From: Veillonellaceae bacterium
GTDB lineage: Bacteria > Bacillota > Negativicutes > Veillonellales > Veillonellaceae
Reading direction: 5' to 3'
Length of the DNA stretch: 64,000 bases
NCBI GenBank assembly: GCA_900766245.1
Contig: CAAFUR010000012.1
Location: 1 to 64,000, forward strand
Shown here: piece by piece, positions 18,001 to 26,399 of the stretch
Layout: each line of letters opens with the position of its first letter
How positions within the stretch are numbered: the stretch's first letter is position 1
Notes under the pieces: generated by a model
Told to the model about the DNA's origin: nothing
Database searches by the model: none
Seen by the model: the letters and a program-made list of their open reading frames with translations, nothing else
Translations under genes and position numbers: made by a program

Positions 18001-18638
18001 CATACGATATCGGTTTCGGTGGCCTTGACCATGTATTGGCTTCCGGTGAAGACGTTAACGTATTCGTATTCGATACAGAAGTATACTCCAACACTGGCGG
18101 TCAAGCATCTAAATCTACTCGCGTAGGTGCGGTTGCTCAATTCGCTGCGCAAGGTAAACGTACAAACAAAAAAGACCTTGGTATGATTGCTATGACATAT
18201 GGTAACATCTATGTGGCTCAAGTTGGTATGGGTGCTGACATGAACCAATTGATGAAAGCATTAGCAGAAGCTGAAGCATATCCAGGTCCATCCCTAATCA
18301 TCGCTTACGCTCCATGTATCAACCATGGTATTAAAGGTGGTATGGGTAATGCACAAGCTGAAACTAAACAAGCTGTTGCATCCGGTTACTGGGATCTATA
18401 CCGTTACAACCCAGCATTAAAAGCACAAGGCAAAAATCCATTCAGCCTTGATTCCAAAGAACCTGATTACGAATTATTCGATTCCTTCTTAGGAAAAGAA
18501 GTTCGTTACACATCTTTGGGTAAAGCAGTTCCTGCAATGAGCAAAGAATTGTTAGAAATCAACAAACAATTAGCTAAAGAACGCCGTCAATCCTATGTTC
18601 GTTTACAAAAAGGTTTTGAAGACGAATTACAAGGCTAA
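15090..18638 (+). CDS. nifJ: Pyruvate:ferredoxin (flavodoxin) oxidoreductase
   Basis: A 1182-residue single-chain enzyme that cleaves pyruvate with CoA to acetyl-CoA, CO2 and reduced ferredoxin, the central energy step in fermentative anaerobes. The N-terminal pyruvate-binding domain begins TMDGNQAAAHVAYGFSEVAAIYPITPSS. Two ferredoxin-type 4Fe-4S motifs lie at Cys695 (CIQCNQCSFVCPHA) and Cys750 (CLGCGNCVNICPAP). The C-terminal thiamine diphosphate domain contains CAGCGETPY and GGDGWAYDIGFGG near 965. Length and order are those of the fused enzyme. AAGGAGG precedes the ATG. Its codon use is strongly biased, as expected for an abundant protein. Likely control is by the divergent LysR regulator. 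Confidence 0.97.
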   Translation: MRKMKTMDGNQAAAHVAYGFSEVAAIYPITPSSPMPEHVDEWAGQGRKNLFGHTVQVVEMQSEAGAAAAVHGSLQAGALTTTFTSSQGLLLMLPNLYKVSGELLPGVFHVAARAIAAQALSIFGDHQDVMAARAAGCAMLAESSVQEVMDLAPVAHLTALKTRVPFINFFDGFRTSHEIQKIEVLEYDELKPLVDQDALEAFRQRALNPDAPVTRGTAENPDIYFQHREASNPFYLQVPDVVEHYMHEINKITGRDYQLFNYYGAADATDVIVTMGSSAQVATETVDYLNAQGRKVGFVQVHLFRPFATDRFVAALPKTVERVAVLDRTKEPGALAEPLFLDVQAALVQHNINAKVFGGRYGLSSKDVIPADLVAVFDNMLAEAGKRFFTLGINDDVTNLSLNRAEGVSVKTEGLTGCKFWGFGSDGTVGANKSAIKIIGDHTDMYAQAYFDYDSKKSGGVTMSHLRFGKNPINKPYLVTEPEFIACHRQSYVHEYDLLRGIKHGGTFLLNCTWGPEELTEKLPAKLRRTIAEKELNFYIINAAKIAAEIGLGGRINMVTQAAFFKLTEDTIIPIDKAVEYLKDSIEKTYGKKGADVVAMNNKAVDEGVGALVKVEVPAAWKDAKDSEDTFEKSSCTTCPSYVANIAKPVNAQAGYDLPVSAFTGYEDGTLPSGTAAFEKRGAALFVPHWIKENCIQCNQCSFVCPHATIRPVLATAEEAAAGPENFETIPEMMTKGELQFRIAVSPLDCLGCGNCVNICPAPKGKAIEMRPIDGELEFAPAWDYGVALPTKSHPMKQETVKGSQFKTPLLEFSGACAGCGETPYAKLITQLFGDRMMIANATGCSSIWGASMPASPYTKNQQGQGPAWANSLFEDNAEFGYGMFIGTEKIRTQLAETVASIAETADEATKQVLDLWLEKRLQGEGTRDRAKAVIDALSKVEQTEAVKEVLAKKQYLVKRSQWIFGGDGWAYDIGFGGLDHVLASGEDVNVFVFDTEVYSNTGGQASKSTRVGAVAQFAAQGKRTNKKDLGMIAMTYGNIYVAQVGMGADMNQLMKALAEAEAYPGPSLIIAYAPCINHGIKGGMGNAQAETKQAVASGYWDLYRYNPALKAQGKNPFSLDSKEPDYELFDSFLGKEVRYTSLGKAVPAMSKELLEINKQLAKERRQSYVRLQKGFEDELQG

Positions 18639-18660
18639 TCAATAGCGAACGTAATATGGA

Positions 18661-18686
18661 AAGGCTCTCCTTCGGGAGGGCCTTTT
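18661..18686 (+). terminator. Intrinsic terminator after nifJ
   Basis: AAGGCTCTCC and GGAGGGCCTT pair around a TTCG loop, followed by a run of T. Confidence 0.9.
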
Positions 18687-18798
18687 TTCTATATGTTATA
18701 GATTTTAGAATGACTAGTTACAAATAGGTAGATATGCATATAAACTTTTTTATATTAATCAGGATAAGAGAATATAATATTAAAGTGCGGTGTATCAT

Positions 18799-18836
18799 AA
18801 AGAGTCTCAATAGAAACTATCTATTGGGACTTTTAT
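18799..18836 (+). terminator. Second hairpin with T run, before the 30-residue gene
   Basis: AGTCTCAATAGA (18803-18814) pairs with TCTATTGGGACT (18820-18831) with G-T pairs, followed by TTTTATAATTTT. A TATAAT lies just upstream at 18773-18778, so a very short transcript could end here. Confidence 0.5.
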
Positions 18837-18905
18837 AATTTTCAAAACTAAAGAGTTGCTATATTTGCTATGTAAATAAACAATAAATTATATAAAGGAG
18901 AGACT

Positions 18906-18998
18906 ATGAAAGTCTTAGTAATCATATGTATGTGTGCAGAGTCAATAGGAGTATTATGTATTATGATGATAAATGTAGTGAAAATAATATTCACATAG
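18906..18998 (+). CDS. Putative 30-residue membrane peptide
   Basis: A short reading frame beginning MKVLVIICMCAESIG and ending IIFT, preceded by an excellent ribosome site (AAAGGAGAGACT). It is hydrophobic almost throughout, with three cysteines and no clear charged tail, so a single membrane-spanning peptide is likely. It lies between two transcription signals and its stop codon overlaps the promoter of the next cassette. A type I toxin or small regulatory peptide is possible; I have no family match. Confidence 0.4.
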   Translation: MKVLVIICMCAESIGVLCIMMINVVKIIFT

Positions 18999-19018
18999 GC
19001 CATTAAACTTGATATACT
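18990..19018 (+). promoter_or_regulatory. Promoter of the three-gene cassette
   Basis: TTCACA (18990-18995) and TATACT (19013-19018) are 17 bp apart, 43 bases before the ATG at 19061. Confidence 0.55.
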
Positions 19019-19060
19019 AAATATAACTAATACGCTGAGAGATTAGGTAAGGGGGCTATC

Positions 19061-20652
19061 ATGAGTGATAGAATAGAAGAGAATGGAGGAAAAAAGCCAG
19101 GAGTTCTGTCAATCATACAACAAGCATAGATGATGGATTTATGGATGCTACTTTAGTGGGCACTTTTCAGGATATGGTACAGCGTTATGGTGGCGCGATT
19201 GGTGAACATCTAGTAGGTCTGACAGGAATGGATAATTTAAGAAATCATGAGTGGGTCCGTGGCTTATCGAAGATAGCTGACTCTAAGGTACATCCCGACT
19301 ATGAGTATCAAAATATTCATCAACAAGCAGGATTTTCTGCAGAGGTGAAATCTGTAGTTCGTCAAAATGCAGAGGCACGTATTCAAGGAGATACGAGTCG
19401 CACGATGCGTACAGATGATTTAGGACGGGTGAATGATCCGCTTTATGATTCGGTTAAGTTAGATGAACAAGAGGCGATCATAGATGGTACAGGAACACAG
19501 ATTAAATTTTTAGGCTATTCTGAAGGTGATCCTTTTAATGAAGGCAGTGCTACTAGAGCCTTTCAAAAACTGATGAGCGATAAGTTTGCGAAGTATCATG
19601 AGCATCATGTACTCATTGAAGTGCCAAAAGATCAATATGAGGGACTCTTAGCGGAAGCAGATAAGAAAATACAGGCACTGCATCAGCAATTAGTCCGTGT
19701 AACAGACCCAGAAGCGCGAGATCATTTGGAAATACAGCTGGACCGAGCAGAAGCGATTCGTCAAAATACTCGACAAAGTGTGGTAACTTCGAATGAAGCT
19801 GTATTTGCTAGGGAACATCCGTATCTATCGACAGCACAAGATATGGGGCAGATTATCCATAGTGCGGGGATGCAAGCTGCTGAGTTTGGAGCTATTATCG
19901 GTGGTTCTATAGCTGTCGTACAACAAACGGTAGCTTTACTAAAGGGGGAGAGTATTGGAAAAGAAGTGGCCATCAATATTGGGAAATCTACGATAAAACG
20001 AGCTGGGCAAAGCTATGTGGTAGGAGCTGGAGGTACCCTGTTGAAAGGTATTATGGAACAGGCTTCTAGTGCTAGCTTACGTGGTGCATCTAGGACGGGG
20101 TTGCCACAGGCGATGGTGCAAGTAGGTTTTACATCTTCTCAAGTGTTGTATCGATATTGTACTGGACAAATTGATGGACATACTTGTGTTCAGGAATTAT
20201 CTTTACAAAGCGCAAATATGCTCTCTGCGAGCCTGTTTGCTGGTATAGGGCAAGTAGTAATTCCAATCCCTATTGTAGGTGGTATGCTTGGTGCTATGGC
20301 GGGCTATTCCATATCATCTGCGATGTTTGGTATGTTACAGCAGGCTTTCAAAGAAGAGGGGATTGCCATTGATCGTCGTCAGGAGCTAGAAGTAGCTTGT
20401 ATACAGTACGTGGCGCAAATGAAAGCTTATCGAGAGCAATTTGAAAGTGCCATCAATACATACTTTAGCCATGAAAAAGAGCAATTTAAGCAGGCTTTTA
20501 TAGGAATGCAAGAGGGTATTCAAGTTAATGATACACAGTGGGTACTAGATATGGGGAATCGTATCATTGCTCATTTTGGTGGAATAGTGACATATAAAAA
20601 TCAAATGGAATTTGATGCACTTATGGTATCAGATGAGCCGTTAAGAATCTAA
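19061..20652 (+). CDS. Unknown Gly/Ala-rich membrane-associated protein, probably read with a -1 frameshift
   Basis: The main open frame (19141-20652) has no ribosome site. A frame starting ATG at 19061 behind AAGGGGG reads MSDRIEENGGKK and stops at 19127, but slipping back one base at A_AAA_AAG (19090-19096) joins it to the main frame without a break, giving about 530 residues. The first 270 residues are hydrophilic. Two hydrophobic Gly-rich segments follow (FGAIIGGSIAVVQQTVALL near 277-297 and IPIPIVGGMLGAMAGYSISS near 397-425), then a soluble tail. It is the first gene of a three-gene operon. I recognise no function; a membrane-inserting or toxin-like role is a guess from composition. A true frameshift mutation or a sequence error is the alternative. 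Confidence 0.55.
19090..19096 (+). promoter_or_regulatory. Candidate -1 ribosomal frameshift site A_AAA_AAG
   Basis: The heptamer is in the correct register relative to the ATG at 19061 (GGA AAA AAG) and equals the well-known dnaX slippery sequence. GGAGGA lies immediately upstream, closer than the usual stimulatory Shine-Dalgarno. Confidence 0.45.
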
Positions 20653-20717
20653 AAACCCATAGTCAATGACAGAACTATAGGCACAATTTGTAGCATTTTT
20701 AGGAAAGGAGATAGTTT

Positions 20718-21728
20718 ATGCCAATACCATTATTAGTAGCAGGTTTAGTGGCGCTTGCAGGAGGCATTACCTTAAAAAAAGGGATTGATGCAAAGGGAAA
20801 GTACAAGGAAGCTAAGGATATTAATGATCGAGCACAACGCTGTGTACAGAGGGCACAGCATTCTATGGACGAGGCACGGATAAAAGCTGGTGGAGCTATC
20901 GATGCCCTAGGCGGGTACAAAGTGAAACTGTTAGACGGTACAGTGAAAGACTTTTTAGATACAATGGAACAAATTAAGCATGTGGATTTGACAGGAGCGA
21001 AGGAACTAGATATATATGGTCAAACAAAGGAGGAAACATTTCAAGAATTACGAAATGTCCAATTGTTAGCGACCAGTATTGTACAAGGAATAGGTAGTGG
21101 TGTAGCCTCTGGTGCATTGGCTGCCTTTGGTGCTTATAGTGCAGCAGGGGCACTGGCAACAGCGTCCACAGGAACAGCAATAGGTAGCCTTTCAGGAGTG
21201 GCAGCGACCAATGCAACCTTGGCTTTCTTTGGAGGTGGTTCTTTAGCCACTGGTGGGCTTGGTGTGGCTGGTGGTGTGGCTGGTGGTGTGGCTGTCTTAG
21301 GCGGACTTGTCACGGTTCCAATATTAGCGGTAGCCAGTTATGTATTTGACTCTAAAATGAATCATTTTTTGGAAGATGCTAAATCCAATCGAGCAAGATC
21401 TAAAGCCTTTGAAGAAGATATGAAGAGAGCGAGTATTGCTTGTAAGGTAATCGCAGAACAAGCAGATATGGTACGAGAGTTTTTGCAGCAATTAGAAGGA
21501 TTATTACAACCATTAGTGGATACCATGAAGAAAATCATCCACCAGTCGGGCACAGACTATAGACAATACGATGCGAATGAAAAAGGGTGTATTGCCCAAA
21601 CTGTGATGATAGCAAAAATAATCAAAGCTGTATTAGAACAGCGTTTATTAACAGAGGAGGGTTCATTGGACCAAGAATCTGTGAAACAGATTGCAATGAT
21701 TAAGGAGGATATAAATGATCGTATATAG
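20718..21728 (+). CDS. Unknown glycine-zipper membrane protein
   Basis: 336 residues, family not recognised. A hydrophobic N-terminus (PIPLLVAGLVALAGGITL, 3-20) is followed by a charged helical stretch. A long Gly/Ala-rich region at about 116-210 (SGVASGALAAFGAYSAAGALA, then GLGVAGGVAGGVAVLGGL) could insert in membranes as tightly packed helices, as in glycine-zipper proteins. The C-terminal 120 residues are helical. AAAGGAGA precedes the ATG. It overlaps the next gene by 14 bases, so the two are co-translated. With the preceding gene it forms a pair of membrane-active-looking proteins. Confidence 0.65.
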   Translation: MPIPLLVAGLVALAGGITLKKGIDAKGKYKEAKDINDRAQRCVQRAQHSMDEARIKAGGAIDALGGYKVKLLDGTVKDFLDTMEQIKHVDLTGAKELDIYGQTKEETFQELRNVQLLATSIVQGIGSGVASGALAAFGAYSAAGALATASTGTAIGSLSGVAATNATLAFFGGGSLATGGLGVAGGVAGGVAVLGGLVTVPILAVASYVFDSKMNHFLEDAKSNRARSKAFEEDMKRASIACKVIAEQADMVREFLQQLEGLLQPLVDTMKKIIHQSGTDYRQYDANEKGCIAQTVMIAKIIKAVLEQRLLTEEGSLDQESVKQIAMIKEDINDRI

Positions 21729-23112
21729 TACAAAATTAAAAGTAACAGATGATTTAAAGCCAAGAAGCTTTATTCGTGCTTTGTTAGACTGGCGTCAACA
21801 TGTGGACTATCAAGCGTTTTCAGAGGAAGTTACGTGGGATGGGGTGGATATGAGTCCAGCTTGGGAAGAAAATGGACATACCCTCATGATAGAGCAATAC
21901 GAGGATGAGGAGATTATGGCTGCTTTGTTTGAGCAGGCACCAGATGAATCTGGACTGTGGAAAACAGAGGTGGTATTTAATGCAAAGGAACATACAGTTT
22001 GTGTATTACAACACAAAAACTTTGATGAATCTATGTCGGAGACAAATCGTTATTTTTGGGCACCATCTATTATTAAATATCTAGTAAAAGGTGGATATAT
22101 TGCTCAGGAGCATGGGGTACCTATCGGTCCAGAGGTGATGGAGTGGTCGGAAGAGATTGAGACTAGCCTCTTGCAAGAACCGGTACATAGTGTATGTAAT
22201 GTCGTTATCAAAGGTAGTCCAACTTTTATAGAGCGAATCAATATGGATAAATTGGCACTTAACTTAGAAGGTGTGGCACGTATTTTTGTAAAGTCAGATG
22301 ACCAGGAAATGAACTCAGTGACTATTTATCACCATAAAAATTTACTACAAGCACCAGATGTAAAAGTGTATCATACTGACACAGAAATGAAGGCAGAAAA
22401 AGTTCGTCAGAGAGTTGTAGATATTGTGTGCGGTGAAATGAACTTAATTGATCGTAAGCCATTAGATAGTTGGTATGGTGTACAACAAAAGGTATTAGAG
22501 AAGAAAATAAAACAGTCCCTTCAAGAACGAATTGAATCAAACGAACTAGCAGAAATAGCAGTGAATGAAACAGCTACATTAGAGAAGAGACTGAAAGAGG
22601 CAGAAGCACAGGCAGAAAAATATTTATTGGATTATATGAATCTTCAACAAGAATTAAGTATACTACAATCTAGGATGAATAGTTCCAAGTCGGGACCAGC
22701 CTTGTTATATTATGGTAAAGAAGATGATATTTATAACGATGAAATTAGAAGCGCCGTGCTAAAAATTTTAGAGGACGTGCGCCAAGATCATAAGCCACAA
22801 GATGTCCATGCTAGCAATCGGATATACGATATCTGTAACGATATTATTACTTATAATGCACCACGCAAGAAGGATGCTTGGGATACCTATGACTCCTTAG
22901 ATAGCTTATTTAGTAATTATCGTCGTTTCACTGATCGGATGAGTAATGAGCTTGCTTCCGTAGGAGCAGAGATTACAAAAGAAGGGGCTCATTTTAAAGC
23001 TAAATTAGGAGGCCAAGACCGCTATACTATCACATTATCTAGTTCGCCTAGCGATGTGAATGCAGGTAAAAGAACTGTGTCGGATATCAAACTGCGGTGG
23101 TTTAAAAAATAG
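21715..23112 (+). CDS. Unknown 465-residue protein, third gene of the cassette
   Basis: A soluble protein with AAGGAGG before the ATG, which lies inside the end of the previous gene. Residues 1-240 are mixed alpha/beta; about 255-320 is a Glu/Lys-rich coiled coil. The last 125 residues form a compact domain: helices around DEIRSAVLKILED and RIYDICNDIITYNAP, then strands HFKAKLGGQDRYTITLSSSPSD and a closing AGKRTVSDIKL. I have seen similar tail patterns in poorly described bacterial proteins but cannot name the family. It lies five bases from the convergent cas6 gene, next to a CRISPR locus, which makes a defence role worth testing. Confidence 0.65.
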   Translation: MIVYSTKLKVTDDLKPRSFIRALLDWRQHVDYQAFSEEVTWDGVDMSPAWEENGHTLMIEQYEDEEIMAALFEQAPDESGLWKTEVVFNAKEHTVCVLQHKNFDESMSETNRYFWAPSIIKYLVKGGYIAQEHGVPIGPEVMEWSEEIETSLLQEPVHSVCNVVIKGSPTFIERINMDKLALNLEGVARIFVKSDDQEMNSVTIYHHKNLLQAPDVKVYHTDTEMKAEKVRQRVVDIVCGEMNLIDRKPLDSWYGVQQKVLEKKIKQSLQERIESNELAEIAVNETATLEKRLKEAEAQAEKYLLDYMNLQQELSILQSRMNSSKSGPALLYYGKEDDIYNDEIRSAVLKILEDVRQDHKPQDVHASNRIYDICNDIITYNAPRKKDAWDTYDSLDSLFSNYRRFTDRMSNELASVGAEITKEGAHFKAKLGGQDRYTITLSSSPSDVNAGKRTVSDIKLRWFKK

Positions 23113-23117
23113 AGACC

Positions 23118-23897
23118 CTATTCAGAGTCTAGGTGCGTGACAGTCAAACGATACGCACCCATACCTAAAGAGGTTTTGATTCCCATGCCGGCGAATTCTC
23201 CATAGGCTAATAGTAACATAGCAATAGGAAACAGAGGATGCTTTGTATTAGGTCGTAATGTATAGTGACCTTTGAAAGCAGGAATCTGAACACGTTCTAT
23301 CCGGTATGGGCTAAACTTAAGATGGTAGTCACATACTTTAAATAGGCTAGCCAATGAGTCAGCTAGATTATCTCCTTTAATAGGATAGTTAGTACTGAAC
23401 GTATTCCAACGACGTAATAAGCCTTTAAAAAAGCGACTTGTATCTGGAAACGGAATGTATTCTCCTTGAGATTTAAAGCTGGCACTCGTTATAAAATCTA
23501 GATTTACTGATTTAACTGTACTTGTCGGAGACTCTAAGAATATTTCATATAGAAAATCATAGGAGGTTTCGTCATAGATGATACGGTCTGTAATTTGTAA
23601 ATATTTTTGTTGTTGTCGCACAAATACTTGCTCTGGCAAATGAAAGAGAGGCTCTAGAATATTAATGATGGCTTCTTGGTTTAAACCAATGACTCTCCAG
23701 ATTGTGGTATCTTGCTTAGCATCATGAAAGACATATTGTCGATAAGGATGAAGTGTACTTTCATGCAATTTAGTTGCATACTCTGTATTTATATGTTCCA
23801 TCATAATACCATGCAGTACACTGGAGAAAAATGGATGAATACGAGCTCCATCGACAAAGTTAATATGTAAGTCTAGAATCATAAGTGAAGATAGCAT
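23118..23897 (-). CDS. cas6: Cas6-type CRISPR RNA endoribonuclease
   Basis: 259 residues. The C-terminus YGEFAGMGIKTSLGMGAYRLT is the glycine-rich RNA-binding loop of Cas6/RAMP proteins, and the N-terminus (LDLHINFVDGARIHPFFSSVLHGIMM) is a ferredoxin-like first strand and helix. Histidines near ESTLHPYRQYVF are catalytic candidates. Cas6 cuts the repeat RNA, leaving an 8-nt 5' tag, and the array here gives ACUGAAAC after a CCCC/GGGG hairpin. The ATG at 23897 is chosen over 24008 because AGGGAGG precedes it. It is divergent from the effector operon and shares the 125-bp gap with cas10. Confidence 0.82.
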   Translation of the reverse strand: MLSSLMILDLHINFVDGARIHPFFSSVLHGIMMEHINTEYATKLHESTLHPYRQYVFHDAKQDTTIWRVIGLNQEAIINILEPLFHLPEQVFVRQQQKYLQITDRIIYDETSYDFLYEIFLESPTSTVKSVNLDFITSASFKSQGEYIPFPDTSRFFKGLLRRWNTFSTNYPIKGDNLADSLASLFKVCDYHLKFSPYRIERVQIPAFKGHYTLRPNTKHPLFPIAMLLLAYGEFAGMGIKTSLGMGAYRLTVTHLDSE

Positions 23898-24022
23898 AGA
23901 AACCTCCCTATTCAATATAGTATTCTTTAAATGCAAGATAAGAATGATTTGTGATAATAATAAAATTGATGTATATTTATTATAATAGTATATTGCATAT
24001 CTTATCAAGAAAGGAATTCATT

Positions 24023-25723
24023 ATGAATGTAAAGGCAATTTTATTGGATACCCAGTCCATACAGAAATATATCTTTTCTGGGACAAAGCTAAAAACTAAT
24101 ATAGGTGCTTCTTTTATTGTTGACAAGGTATTTGATTCAATTTTAGTAGACCAAATTTTGCAAGAATCTATCTTGAAACCTTTAGGTATTCACTCTGTAA
24201 ACAGTACAGGATGGGAACAAGAAAGCGGTGTAGAATCTATTGAAGAAGTAGTTAAATCCAATCAATTACCTACAGACTGCTACGTTGCCTATATTGGTGG
24301 TGGTAATGCACTTATCCTTTTTAAAGAAGAAGTGGCAGGAGAAGGGAATGAAAATTTAAAGCGTATTGTACAAGAGTTTACAACAACTTTATTATGTACA
24401 TACCCTGGATTAAAAGTAGGCGCAGCTATTGGAATCATTCAATTAGATACAGAAAATTACTCGGATAGTATCAAAGCTATGTATCAGCAATTGCAACAAA
24501 ATAAACAACGCATACATCCAGTCGTGAATGTACCTATGACAGGTCATACATTGCCATGTGCAGTCAACGGTGAAAGTGCAAATGCAATTCATCAAGAGGC
24601 AGCAACAGGAAAAGGTGATAGTCGCTATGTATCTCATGAAGTGTTAGCTAAAAACACTATGGCCAAAGTGGCTAATGAAGAACTGGCAGATCGTTTTTCT
24701 ACAGAACTTGGCGAGTATCAATTCCCACAAGAGTTTTCTAAATTAGGTCGTCAAGAAGGGGATAATTATTTGGCAATTGTTCATATTGATGGCAATAATA
24801 TGGGGGAACGCTTTAGCCAATGTAAAACATTAGCAGAACGAACCAAACTATCTAAAACAGTGACAACTGTGACAGAAAAAGCTTTCAAAAAAGTTGTGCA
24901 ATTAGCAGCGGCTATTTCACCAGAAACATATAAAGCAGAGGAAATTGATGTAGGACGTGGAACTCCGTATTTGCCATTACGTCCAATCATTATCGGTGGT
25001 GATGATGTTACCTTTGTATGCCATGCTCGATTAGCAGTGTTATTAGCCCAAACGTTTATGAAAGAATTAGAAGTATTGAGTGCTAAAGACCTAGCTAAGC
25101 TAAGTAATACTACAAGCAATGGAGGAATTTTTTCATGCGCGGGTATTGCCATATTAAATACGTCCTATCCATTTTTTAGAGGCTATGAGCTAGCGGAGCA
25201 AATATGTGCTAAAGCGAAAGAAAAAGCGAGAGAACAAGCATCCAGCTGGTTAGACTTTATCATCCTCCACGGAGAACAAGCACCAACAGTAGAACAAATT
25301 CGTGAACAAGAGTATACATCAATCAAAGGTGGACAATTACATTTTGGACCGTATGTTGTGTCGGATATGAAAGATAAAGAACATGCCTTAGATAATATGT
25401 TAAACTTGGCCAATGCATTACAAACATCGATTGATGCAGAAGAGCTGGGTAGAAATAAAGTAAAAGGATTACGATATATCTTACAAGGTACAACACATGG
25501 AATCCAAGAATATGTAGCACAATTGACACATTGTGGCAAATCCTTACCAAGTGTGGAACATTGGAAAGACTATGGCACATATGGTTGGAAAGAAGAATAC
25601 TTGGAAACGCATACTGTAGCAGAAGCTAAGAAGCATACCACTCCATATATAGACGCTATTGAAATGATGGAATACCTTCCTAGCAAAAGATTTTGTCAAG
25701 ACTTTGTGAATCATCAAAAATAG
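24023..25723 (+). CDS. cas10: Cas10 large subunit, GGDD present, no HD domain
   Basis: 566 residues. It begins directly with the first palm domain (LLDTQSIQKYIFSGTKLKTNIGAS), with no room for the N-terminal HD nuclease found in many Cas10 proteins. HIDGNNMGERF near 255-265 and GGDD at 325-328 (IIIGGDDVTFVCHARL) mark the second palm domain, which makes cyclic oligoadenylate from ATP when the complex binds target RNA. The zinc-finger cysteines often found between the palms are mostly absent (HTLPCAVNG only). The ATG at 24023 has AAAGGA upstream; a longer frame to 23951 lacks support. The two CARF-HEPN proteins about 25 kb away fit the predicted signal. Confidence 0.9.
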   Translation: MNVKAILLDTQSIQKYIFSGTKLKTNIGASFIVDKVFDSILVDQILQESILKPLGIHSVNSTGWEQESGVESIEEVVKSNQLPTDCYVAYIGGGNALILFKEEVAGEGNENLKRIVQEFTTTLLCTYPGLKVGAAIGIIQLDTENYSDSIKAMYQQLQQNKQRIHPVVNVPMTGHTLPCAVNGESANAIHQEAATGKGDSRYVSHEVLAKNTMAKVANEELADRFSTELGEYQFPQEFSKLGRQEGDNYLAIVHIDGNNMGERFSQCKTLAERTKLSKTVTTVTEKAFKKVVQLAAAISPETYKAEEIDVGRGTPYLPLRPIIIGGDDVTFVCHARLAVLLAQTFMKELEVLSAKDLAKLSNTTSNGGIFSCAGIAILNTSYPFFRGYELAEQICAKAKEKAREQASSWLDFIILHGEQAPTVEQIREQEYTSIKGGQLHFGPYVVSDMKDKEHALDNMLNLANALQTSIDAEELGRNKVKGLRYILQGTTHGIQEYVAQLTHCGKSLPSVEHWKDYGTYGWKEEYLETHTVAEAKKHTTPYIDAIEMMEYLPSKRFCQDFVNHQK

Positions 25724-25741
25724 AAATGTAGTGAGGAACAT

Positions 25742-26383
25742 ATGGATATTAAAGTAACAATTCAGTTAAAATCACCATTGCAATTAAGCTCTGGCGCAGC
25801 AGATATCAACGTGGATACGGATGTTATTTTGGATGAATGGGGGTTGCCGTTCATTCCGGCTAAACGATTCCGAGGTGTACTCTATGAAAGTGCTCTTGAA
25901 TTAGTAGAAATGAAAGAAGCACTAGGTGAAACAGAAGGCGCATTAAGTCAAACTGTATTAGATGAAGTATTTAATAGAGGTGAAGTAGAATCTCTTACTG
26001 GCACTAGCTTTGAAGACTTTCATATTAAAGGGTATGAAGATATTCTTAAAGAATTACGTGGCCTTATTCAAGAGTATGGTGATGTAGTAGGTAGAAATCA
26101 GATTCGAGATGCCTTTACATCTGTAAGATATCAAACAGCAATTCACGAAGACACTGGAGTCGCTAAAGATGGAAGCCTTCGTAATTTACGCGTAGTAGAT
26201 AACACCTCATTTGAATTTGTAGGGAACATTCATATTGACGGTGGTAATGAAAAACATGAAACACTGTTGGCAGCAGCCTTACAAAATATGACTGCCATTG
26301 GATTCAAACGAAATCGTGGTTTTGGACGTATTATTTGTACTATGCCAAACCAAGATCGATTGATTAAATTAGTATTAAAATAA
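25742..26383 (+). CDS. cas7: Cas7-type RAMP (Csm3-like backbone subunit)
   Basis: 213 residues. KVTIQLKSPLQLSSGAADINVDTDVILDEWG, FIPAKRFRGVLYESA and the terminal GFKRNRGFGRIICTMP form the RAMP pattern: first strand, P(A/G)xxxRG helix and glycine-rich loop. Cas7 subunits line up along the guide RNA, and Csm3-like ones cut target RNA with a loop aspartate; candidates lie in the 20-30 region. It starts 18 bases after cas10 behind TGAGGA. Confidence 0.83.
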   Translation: MDIKVTIQLKSPLQLSSGAADINVDTDVILDEWGLPFIPAKRFRGVLYESALELVEMKEALGETEGALSQTVLDEVFNRGEVESLTGTSFEDFHIKGYEDILKELRGLIQEYGDVVGRNQIRDAFTSVRYQTAIHEDTGVAKDGSLRNLRVVDNTSFEFVGNIHIDGGNEKHETLLAAALQNMTAIGFKRNRGFGRIICTMPNQDRLIKLVLK

Positions 26384-26399
26384 AGACTAGGAGATGACT

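Noticed and set aside
23898..24008. N-terminal extension of cas6 to 24008
   Set aside because: The extension is hydrophobic, unlike Cas6, overlaps the cas10 promoter area, and the ATG at 23897 has AGGGAGG.
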